From positions 34,222,768 through 34,286,767 of the forward strand of contig CM060183.1 of the NCBI GenBank assembly GCA_030549335.1: a stretch of 64,000 bases of DNA. The letters are read 5' to 3'. Under the pieces are notes generated by a model, which worked only from the letters and a program-made list of their open reading frames with translations, had not been told where the DNA came from and made no database searches. Positions 56,416-64,000 of this stretch are shown here, piece by piece; positions within the stretch are counted from its first letter, which is position 1, and the number at the start of each line of letters is the position of its first letter. The DNA is from Pontederia crassipes (lineage: Eukaryota; Streptophyta; Magnoliopsida; Commelinales; Pontederiaceae). The position numbers and the translations under genes are program-made.

Positions 56416-57553
56416 CTGAACGTTCGGAGTTTATCACAACAAAAAGAAAAGAAATAGTTTGATAAATAATTTTAAAAAATGTATTAAATAATTAATACAA
56501 TGAAGTACATTGCTTCCGTTGAAATTGAAATATTATCATTGTTCAAGTGCATGCGTAGCTTAATTAATAATAATGAACTTTCGTGCATCTTTTTTGTCCT
56601 AAATTCATAGTATTAATTACAACTTGAGCTAAATCAAAGGTGTGAAAGGAGACACGACGCCTTCGGATATTTCCCATGCAGCTGATGTATTGAGATCGGC
56701 ACATGGAGTCAACATGTGGGCTGTCTAATTCGTATCCGTCGGACTAGTGGCACATGGAATCTTATTGACGTATCTATAAATAAATTGAAGTATCCAAAGG
56801 CTGTTTCATCTTATGATTCCAAAATGCGAAGGTCCTCTTATTCAAAGCCCCTTGTTAGAAAATTTGTCGGAACAATATTATATTATATATAACTAACAGG
56901 CCGTGTTCATGAATTTTGCATTCATATGTTTTCTTTCTGTCTTTAATAATCTTTTGCATAACAACAATCAAAGTATAGTTACCTATGAAATATGTTTTCT
57001 TTGTTTCTGTCTTTATTTTTCTTCTTTCTTTCATTAAACCGTGTTTTCTAAAATTTTTCCCTCGTCTCCAAATCTTATAGCAAACAAAATGAAGCATAAA
57101 TGATTAATCTATTATTCCGATCCGAGACCTATGACACTAATAAATTAGAACTTCAAAAGTATTCATTAGAGATTAATCTTTAACGTTTCACATTCTCGAT
57201 GCTAGTAACAACAATATCCATCGGACAATAAAAGTTACACTGATAATTTAATTTTAATTTATTTGAAATCAATTGTCTGATAAATCAGCTCCCAGAAAGA
57301 GGGTTGGTAAATGGGTAACAAATTATAATTTATAGATGAACGTGCTCAATATGAAGAATGCCGACATTAATTTGTCCCAAAAAAAAAACACGGTTTCCCC
57401 TTGATTCCGCAACTTATCAAAACTAGGCAAAAGAAAGTAACTATTATTCGGGGGGTGCGCCCTTCCACATGTCAAGTGGCTCCACAATCCATATACAATT
57501 CTCCATCTGGATTGTCTTCAGATTCTCAAGTATCTTGATCTCGATCCGTCTAC
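56416..57553. other. Upstream region of the third BURP locus
   Basis: No gene. A minus-strand frame at 56855-57097 has no recognisable domain. The promoter of the BURP locus presumably lies in the last few hundred bases. Confidence 0.45.
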
Positions 57554-57561
57554 TATAAATA
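57554..57561 (+). promoter_or_regulatory. TATA box of the third BURP locus
   Basis: TATAAATA lies 103 bp before the ATG at 57664. Confidence 0.65.
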
Positions 57562-57663
57562 GACCCCTCAGCCATGTATTGACCCTTGTCCTCGTCACTG
57601 AGCACAACACCCACACAGTCTACGTACCAGCTTTCTCAGGTCGTCTTCTGCGTGTAGATTTCC

Positions 57664-57932
57664 ATGGCACGCTTGCTCTCCACTTCAACGACGATCTCCT
57701 TCTTCCTCTTAGTAAGAAATAATTAAGAGCAAACTTTATAACAACAATTCATGTGTTCCAATAACTATTCCACGACCTCAATTGTTAACGCGACAACAAT
57801 AATTAAGTTCTTTTCTTCTCCTTCAGTTTGTTGTTGTAAGCCAAGCAATATCAAGCCCGCAGGAGGAATATTGGCACAGGGTCCTTCCAAACACTCCCAT
57901 GCCACGTGCCATTAGAGATGTTCTAAAAACTG
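57664..57932 (+). pseudogene. BURP gene, exons 1 and 2 only (BURP-domain exon absent from the window)
   Basis: Exon 1 (57664-57711) gives MARLLSTSTTISFFLL. A GT-AG intron of 115 bp follows; exon 2 (57827-57932, 106 nt, the same length as in gene 2) gives FVVVSQAISSPQEEYWHRVL and PNTPMPRAIRDVLKTG. It ends at a GT donor in phase 1, exactly as in the two intact genes. No exon encoding the BURP domain follows in the remaining 6 kb; in the intact genes it begins 179-222 bp later. A Copia element begins at 60350 and runs off the window. Either intron 2 is swollen by insertions and exon 3 lies beyond 64000, or the gene is broken. Exons 1 and 2 have no stops and a TATA box, so it may have died recently or still be alive. 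Confidence 0.8.
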
Positions 57933-60349
57933 GTCTCTGTGTGTGTGTGTTTGTATATAGATCTTTAAACAAATTAATTAAAATCCACTATCCATATAGA
58001 AGTTGGCCAAATGATATTTTCATTATCAAACAAAAAAATATTGATCCTTATTAAAACTCAGAACTTCTTAGTGGTAAGAGTTTGACTAAAATCTTATTGG
58101 TTTTCTTTTCATATAACATATATATTTTTAGATTGTCACAATTTTCACTTTCCTATTTGTATTAATATTTTAGTACATTCTCCTATTTTATGCAGAATTT
58201 TATTTTATTTTTCTATTAATGTAGAGTTTCCTCTCGTATTTTGTACAATTTTTTAGTTTTTAGTTTGTGTGAAAGACCATGCTTTTAGAGCTTATAAATA
58301 TATATATGAGATTATAGGCTCATGTTGTATTTATGCTTATAACTAATATTTCGAATCATGGATCTTAATAATTATAAAGGTGATTTTTTTCTCCACATGT
58401 GCTAATAATTACTTTCGTAGACTAAAGTCAAGCTACAACAGGAGCCACTAACCAGCAGGGGCAGAGCCACATGGGTGCTCATGGGTGCAAGTGCACCCAC
58501 TGAAAATTTATATAAGTATTAGTTACTCATAATATTTTCAAATCAACCAACTGGCTCTGATGGTAGGTTGTCTCAATGTTTCTCATTTTCTACAAAGTGC
58601 AAGCAATTTTTATTAGTTCATCCATTTTACTTCTATCATGTTTCATATTTGTTACCATAGCAGACTTGCATGCATTATCTTTAATATTTTTTATTATATA
58701 TTATTATGTTCATATTTTACGCATTTTACTTCTTTGTTCCTCTATTCCGTCTCATTCTTTTTTCTATTTTTTCTTGTGGATCTTTGAATTGTTTCCACCA
58801 GTGATCTTTCATCTCGTCGGATTTGGGAGCGATGTTTTGATCCCTTCACCGATCGAGTTCTTCCTCGTTGCGATTCTTCCTACAATTTCATTTTCATTCT
58901 CCCAGATCTTCTTTGTCATCAATCATACATCGTTCTCTGTTTTTACCTCTTTGCGTCCATTCTTGGCATTCGATAGTTGTTTCTGGAGCATTGACTCCAA
59001 TTTCCGACGTCCTTATGGGCGTTTGGGTTTTCGACGTCATTATGGGCATTTGGGTTTCGAGGATCGACAGCCATATGGAGCTTGTTCACTTACCTTCTTT
59101 GTTCTCGTCTTTCTCCATAAGATCTTCCTTGTCCTTGCACTTCGATCTTCATTTTTTCTTACATCGCCAAGTGTTTGAATCTTGTTCTCAGCTAATCGGG
59201 AAATCATTGTTTGCATATTCAGTTCCTTTGATCCATTCTTCCCTCTGTCATTTTTCTTCTATTTTTCTAGCAGCTGCCAAGTGTTCGATGAAAAGAATTC
59301 TTCGTCACCCTACAAATCTAGCAGCACATCAAACAAAGTTTGGCGTGCTTCTTCCGACGATTGAAACTTATCTTGAAGTTGACATTATTCTCTTCTTCCT
59401 TATGAATTTATGACAATGTTAAACGACAGCATCTAGTTATTATGATCTCATGATCCTGTTGAACTTTCATGTTATGTCTTAATAAAAATTAATTAAAAAC
59501 TGTAAAATAAAAGATTAAAAATGTTAAATAGAGAGCTCGATAATAAATTAGAGATAGGTCAGTTATGGATTGATTTGAGCCAATTATAAATTGACTCTGG
59601 TCAATTATGGATTGTCTCTTAATGTTGAATAAATTTTTTTCTCCTCATTGGATTAAAAGATAATAAAATGATGAAAAAGATGAAATTATATTAATAATAA
59701 GATCTCTGAATATCTCTTATGATCTTCTAATTTTGTATTAGTATACTTTAAAAAGATGACTTCTTCTGATTGGCACTCACCATTCATGAAGAAAATGACA
59801 CCTTAATTTATAAATATCTTATGGTCATAATATCTGGTATCATAATCTTCTCTGGTATCATAATCTTATGATATCATTCTTCAAGTCCTATTTTTTTATT
59901 AACTTCTTTTATTAATCTTCGCATTCTATTTACTATTTATTCCTTCGTGATGTTCTTAGTTGAGGTATTCTGCGTTTTGAAGGGCTTTAAACCATGTGAA
60001 TAAAGGAGGAGTATTGCTCAAACAAGAATTTTGCACTTCCATAAAGAAAGAGTTAGAGATCCACCGCATCTTCGTTCGCGTCGAGAGTCGAGGCTGGTCG
60101 CGTACAAAGATCATTTTTCATATTACTTTTTCCTCTCGTAAAACTCTAATTTGTAGATAATGATGTACTATCAGACTAATTATTTTCCTTTTTCGCTAAA
60201 CTCACATTGTACGAATTCTTGCAAAACTCGAATCAAAATGTCCTGATTCCATGGGTGACCATTGAGTTAGGACATACATTGCATGTGCTGTAAATGCAAC
60301 TATTTTGCGACTTTGAATTAATTGTCCACTTAAATAGTCAAATACCTTC
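57933..60349. other. Extended intron 2 or broken 3' side of the third BURP locus
   Basis: The stretch opens with a GTGTGTGTGTGTTTG run. Near 58455 GGGGCAGAGCCA and GGTGCAAGTGCACCC suggest a transposon-like repeat. A 200-codon plus-strand frame at 58576-59178 and overlapping frames have no domain that I recognise and look like decayed repeat DNA. No BURP sequence is present. Confidence 0.5.
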
Positions 60350-60604
60350 TGATAGGAAGAGCAACTGAAGATAGATTGCAGCATTCAGCAAGATAGATCA
60401 CAACATACAGAGCAAAGACATATGAAAAGAATCAAGAAGAATTGATAGGAAGAAGGAAAAATACGATCACAGAGTCTGTATTATTATTGTCATGTATTTA
60501 TAGTCGACAGTTATAACTGTCGTGTTCTTACAGTGATACTATTTGTACAACTGTCCTAACTAATCCACCTGTAATCCTACGTGTACAACTTGTACTTTAT
60601 AACA
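60350..60604 (-). mobile_element. Copia 3' LTR
   Basis: TGATAGGAAG..TTTATAACA in plus orientation, 255 bp, with the polypurine tract GAAGGGGGTG (minus strand) directly outside at 60605-60614. A TATA-like ATAAATACATGACAA is on its minus strand near 60495. Confidence 0.9.
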
Positions 60605-61247
60605 CACCCCCTTCAAGTTTACACGGTTTATGTATGTCATACATTCCAATGCACTTAATGAATTTCTCATGTTGTCTTGAGCATAATCCTTTTGTCATAA
60701 CATTAGCTAATTGTTCTTTTGATGGAATATAGAGTGCTTGCAGCAATTTGGATTTGATTCTATCACGAATGAAGTGACAATCAGTGCCAATATGTTTTGT
60801 CTTCTCATGAAAAACTGGGTTGTTTGCTACCTGTAATGCTGCTTTGTTATCACAGAAAACTTTGGATGGCCGTAAAAAAGTAATGCCAATGTCTTCAAGA
60901 ATCCCTTCAATCCAAATGATTTCTGAAGATATATCCGCCATACTTCTGTACTCTGCTTCTGCTGAAGACCTGGACACTGTTTTCTATTTTTTTGCTTTCC
61001 ATGAAATGAGATTATTCCCCAACTTAACACAATACCTTGTAACTGACTTCCTTGAAATTGGACATGATGCCCAATCTGAGTCACAAAAAGCTTCAACTCT
61101 GAATTCTGTATTAACTCTGTATAAGATTCCTGGTGTCCCTTTAATATATCTGACTATCCTCTTGGCTGCTTCCATGTGTGACTCTTTAGGTGCATGCATG
61201 AATTGACTAAGTGTTTGGACAGCATATACTATGTCAGGTCTGGTCAT
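60597..61247 (-). pseudogene. Copia RNase H domain
   Basis: Two minus-strand frames: MTRPDIVYAVQTLSQFMHAP (end of RT/connection), EAFCDSDWASCPISRKSVT (first catalytic Asp) and ISWKAKK; then, after a frame break near 60980, SRSSAEAEYRSMADISSEII (catalytic Glu), VFCDNKAALQVANNPVFHEK (catalytic Asp), TKHI, and the tail CKLEGGVL overlapping the LTR start. Catalytic residues are present; the frame break disables it. Confidence 0.9.
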
Positions 61248-61249
61248 AG

Positions 61250-62356
61250 TTAGGTGCTGTAAACAGATATATCAGTCAGTGCCTTGTCTTCTGAATTTAT
61301 ACCAGTAGAAGATACTCTAAGTGTGGAATGAAAAGGAAATTCATTCTCATGGAATACAACATCTCGACTGACAAAGAACTTATGAAGAACATGATTAAAG
61401 AGTTTATATCCCTTTTGAGTAGAGGAATAGCCCATGAATATAGCTGATATAGCTCGAGCTCCAAATTTATCTTGGACAGTCACATCTGTAGAAAAGGCTT
61501 GACATCCAAACACCTTTATATTGTCATACTGTGGAGCTTTATGGAATAGCTTTTCATATGGTGAAATGTTGTTCAGAATTGAGGAAGGAATTCTGTTAGC
61601 CAAATAAACAACTGTTTAGATGCATTCTCCCCAAAATGTCAAGGGAACATTAGAATGAAATTTTAATGCCCTTGCAATATTAAGAAGGTGTCTATGTTTT
61701 CTTTCAACAATGCCATTTTGTTGTGGAGAATAGGTACAACTGGTTTCATGAATAATTCCAAGAGAAGAAAGAAAAGAATTCCATTGAGAATTGCATAATT
61801 CAGACCCATTATCAGTCCTTATTTTCTGAACAATTCCATGAAATTGAGTATGAACATAGGAGAGAAATTGTTGCAGACAGAAAAAGGTATCACTTTTGAA
61901 TTTCAATAAGAAAATCCAACTATACCTAGTATTGTCATCAACAATAGTAAGAAAGAACCTTTTATTATCATGTGTTGGACATTTATATGGTCCCCACACA
62001 TCCATATGTAACAAATGAAAAGGTTCTGCAATAAGAGAATTGCTATTTGGAAATGGTAAACGAGTCTGTTTGGCTAATGGACATATTGAACATTCTAAAA
62101 TTTTATTCATTGCAACAGAATCAGAAAGAAAAGGCAATAGTTTCAGCTTGGATACAGATGGATATCCAAGTCTGAGATGCCACAATTTACAAGAAGAAAT
62201 ATGAGAAGTATTGGAAACAAAAGGTGAAATTTGAAGGTTCAAAGGAGGCTGATGATTGTCCATATGGAGCAAATTTTGAAGACCATCTGCATGTCCATCA
62301 TTCAACCCATTCATCAAGTAGTAAAGACCATTCTTCACCTTACCAATCCCCATCAC
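61250..62356 (-). pseudogene. Copia integrase (GAG-pre-integrase zinc finger and DDE core)
   Basis: The minus-strand frame starts MMGIGKVKNGLYYL, has the HHCC finger LWHLRLGYPSVSKL..CSICPLAKQTRLPF, and the DDE core: D in HMDVWGP, D in IRTDNGSEL, E in NGIVERKHRHL. It is followed, after a break at about 61610, by the C-terminal PYEKLFHKAPQYDNIKVFGC and GARAISAIFMGYSSTQKGYK. Normally RT follows; here the frame ends in a stop after TDISVYST. Confidence 0.9.
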
Positions 62357-62374
62357 CTTCCCATTTGAGAGGTC

Positions 62375-63658
62375 TTACAGTACACAAGAATTAGAGAAGA
62401 AGGTTACTGAACATTTCAGATCCTGGCATAGTTGAGACACTGACAACAAATCAACTCTGAATGAGGGTACATATAATATATTGGTTATCAATTTCTTTGG
62501 ATGTATCATATAACATCTTGTATGTGTAACATTAGATGAACTGTCCTCTGGTAATTTCACTATATGATCAGATTTGTTAGGAATCAACAGATCTAAAGAA
62601 GAACACATATGGTTGGTTGCACCTGTGTCTAGAATCCAACCTGTTTCACTTGCTGAGGATTTTAATGCACCTGATATAGTAGCCATATTAACTCTATCTT
62701 CTGTGATTGATTCTTTACTGAGCATTTTAATGATCTGATTATATTGCTCTGGAGTGAATCCCTGAACATTCTTGATAGATGAGCTGGAATTTTCAGAAAG
62801 ATCTACAGCAGCATCAACTTCAGCATTATTGACAACACTGTTTTGTTTGACTGATTTCTTTCTGAATTTGTAATCTGGAGGATAGCCTACAAGCTTATAA
62901 CATGATTTTTTATCATGACCTTTGATGTGACAATGTTCACAGACCAGATTCCAATTTCTCTTAGGTTTAGAAGTATAATTTGCTGTAGTTTCAAAAGGTA
63001 TGACTGGTGTGATACCAAAATTGATTCCTCTCTGGCTTTCTTCTTGAAGTAACATTGAATATGTCTGGTTAACTGATGGTAAAGGATTCATAAGTAGAAT
63101 TTGACTTCTTGTTGATGCATATGTGTCATTTAACCCCATTAAGAACTGATATAGGTGCATTTCTAGATTAAATTGCACATACTTGATAGATTTATCACAT
63201 GAGCAAGAAGGCAACTCTATAATGGATGACATTTCATCCCAATAGTATTTCAATTTGGTGAAATATGAAGAGATTGTCATATTCTCTTGATGTAAAGTGT
63301 GAATCCCTTTTAGAATTTGAAATATACGAGTTCCATGTGGCTTGTCAAAATGTTCCTTTAAATCTGCCCAAACTTGAGATGCATTTTCTGAATATGTCAC
63401 CCCACTTAGCAATTCATTAGATACTGCATTCATGATCCAGGACAGAACTATTGCATTTACACGATCCCATAACCCTTTAAGAGATTCATCTACAGATTCT
63501 CTATTAAAGGATCCATCCACAAAAGAAAACTTGTTTTTCCCAAGCAAAGAAATCCTCATTGCACGACTCCATAAGGCATAATTATCAAGACCAGTCAGTT
63601 TGAAAGAGATTAGAGGAATTCCAAGTCCATCTGAACTACTAAGATATAATGGACTCAT
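62375..63658 (-). CDS. Copia gag and protease (427-codon open frame)
   Basis: The open minus-strand frame has the gag entry LTGLDNYALWSRAMRISLLG and KNKFSFVDGS, the UBN2 region (VWADLKEHFDKPHGTRIFQI, LKYYWDEMSSI), a CCHC knuckle CEHCHIKGHDKKSC, and the protease active site WILDTGATNHMCSS. It closes with VDLLSVSQLCQDLKCSVTFF just before the integrase, which is offset by a stop at about 62365. Retroelement protein, not a host gene. The frame is open upstream of 63658, but the first ATG is there. Confidence 0.85.
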   Translation of the reverse strand: MSPLYLSSSDGLGIPLISFKLTGLDNYALWSRAMRISLLGKNKFSFVDGSFNRESVDESLKGLWDRVNAIVLSWIMNAVSNELLSGVTYSENASQVWADLKEHFDKPHGTRIFQILKGIHTLHQENMTISSYFTKLKYYWDEMSSIIELPSCSCDKSIKYVQFNLEMHLYQFLMGLNDTYASTRSQILLMNPLPSVNQTYSMLLQEESQRGINFGITPVIPFETTANYTSKPKRNWNLVCEHCHIKGHDKKSCYKLVGYPPDYKFRKKSVKQNSVVNNAEVDAAVDLSENSSSSIKNVQGFTPEQYNQIIKMLSKESITEDRVNMATISGALKSSASETGWILDTGATNHMCSSLDLLIPNKSDHIVKLPEDSSSNVTHTRCYMIHPKKLITNILYVPSFRVDLLSVSQLCQDLKCSVTFFSNSCVL

Positions 63659-63965
63659 CTGATCAATGCTAATTACATTTCTGTTGGACGGATTTCCTGA
63701 TTCTTGAGCCTTAGAATTATGAAATTTGATACTGATCTCAGAAATGAAAAATTCAGGATATCAGGAATGAATCATATAAGATTCAGAATGAATCAAGACT
63801 TAGATCATTAATCCCAATTGATTCAGATGAAAAATCAGATCATCAACACAATTCAGATCAACAGATGATCAAAGGATCGATTTCCATCAGAAAAATTAGA
63901 AGTTGTTCACCTGGTTTACTGCAAATCAGATCATACCAGCAGTCAGCAATTACTCTGATTGTTTA

Positions 63966-63977
63966 GCTCTGATACCA
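63966..63977 (-). other. Primer binding site of the terminal Copia
   Basis: The minus strand reads TGGTATCAGAGC next to the 5' LTR that starts (plus strand) TGATAGGAAG at 63978. Confidence 0.85.
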
Positions 63978-64000
63978 TGATAGGAAGAGCAACTGAAGAT

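Larger units (their letters stand above)
60350..64000 (-). mobile_element. Copia retrotransposon, RT domain deleted, continues past the window
   Basis: Minus-strand order from the right: start of the 5' LTR (64000-63978), primer site TGGTATCAGAGC, gag and protease (63658-62375), integrase (62356-61250), RNase H (61247-60597), polypurine tract, and 3' LTR (60604-60350). The two LTRs share TGATAGGAAGAGCAACTGAA (plus strand) at 60350 and 63978. The RT core is missing between integrase and RNase H. The left flank is CCTTC (60345-60349); the matching duplication would lie beyond the window. Confidence 0.9.

Noticed and set aside
58576..59413. 200- and 181-codon overlapping frames
   Set aside because: Hydrophobic, low-complexity translations overlap in different frames, with no domain or splice context; likely decayed repeat DNA.

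Overview
The window is nuclear DNA of a flowering plant. It has three spliced BURP-domain (RD22-like) genes or gene parts, plant-type LINE, CACTA, Copia, Gypsy and Helitron relics, short AT-rich introns with GT-AG borders, and inserted plastid DNA. The BURP coding exons are GC-rich in an AT-rich, gene-poor background, which would suit a monocot, but I cannot name the species. Only two genes look intact: a 315-aa BURP protein (43641-44985) and a 385-aa RD22-type BURP protein with glycine-rich repeats (53043-54512). A third BURP locus (57664-57932) has only its first two exons here, and a fourth (31587-32153) is a truncated copy of the last exon. || Layout. 1-3227: AT-rich DNA with a Helitron Rep fragment and a GC-rich tandem repeat. 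3228-29740: a nested transposon block. A minus-strand LINE is split by a CACTA transposon of about 22 kb (6476-28467) flanked by the 3-bp duplication ATG; removing the transposon and one ATG restores the LINE reading frame. Inside the CACTA element lie a chain of gag-only Copia-type elements (families A and B, LTRs packed with GGTCGACCG palindromes), a gag-only Gypsy element, a captured fragment resembling the start of a GH28 pectinase gene, and the CACTA subterminal repeats. The 3' LTR of the family B element is broken by a 1.3-kb mosaic of small plastid fragments (trnR-ACG, 16S, 23S, rpoC2, rps7, ycf2) in both orientations. || 30086-41000: LINE, Copia and Gypsy pieces, the BURP pseudogene with a hAT-type MITE in its 3' flank, and a recent tandem duplication in AT-rich repeat DNA. 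42641-45300: a TIR element abutting the promoter of the first intact BURP gene, then the gene. 45780-50752: a tandem array of an LTR element (LTR about 342 bp, internal about 1075 bp) ending in a Copia gag. 52300-54700: the second intact BURP gene with a G-box/ABRE upstream. 54900-57500: MITEs and intergenic DNA. 57554-60349: the third BURP locus and its long second intron or broken 3' side. 60350-64000: a Copia element that has lost its reverse transcriptase domain and runs off the window. || The BURP copies share a TATA-to-ATG distance of about 95-110 bp, a signal-peptide exon, a PNTPMP-containing second exon and a phase-1 second intron. They form a local tandem family being eroded by transposons. 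All functions are inferred from motifs read by eye; no database search was run.
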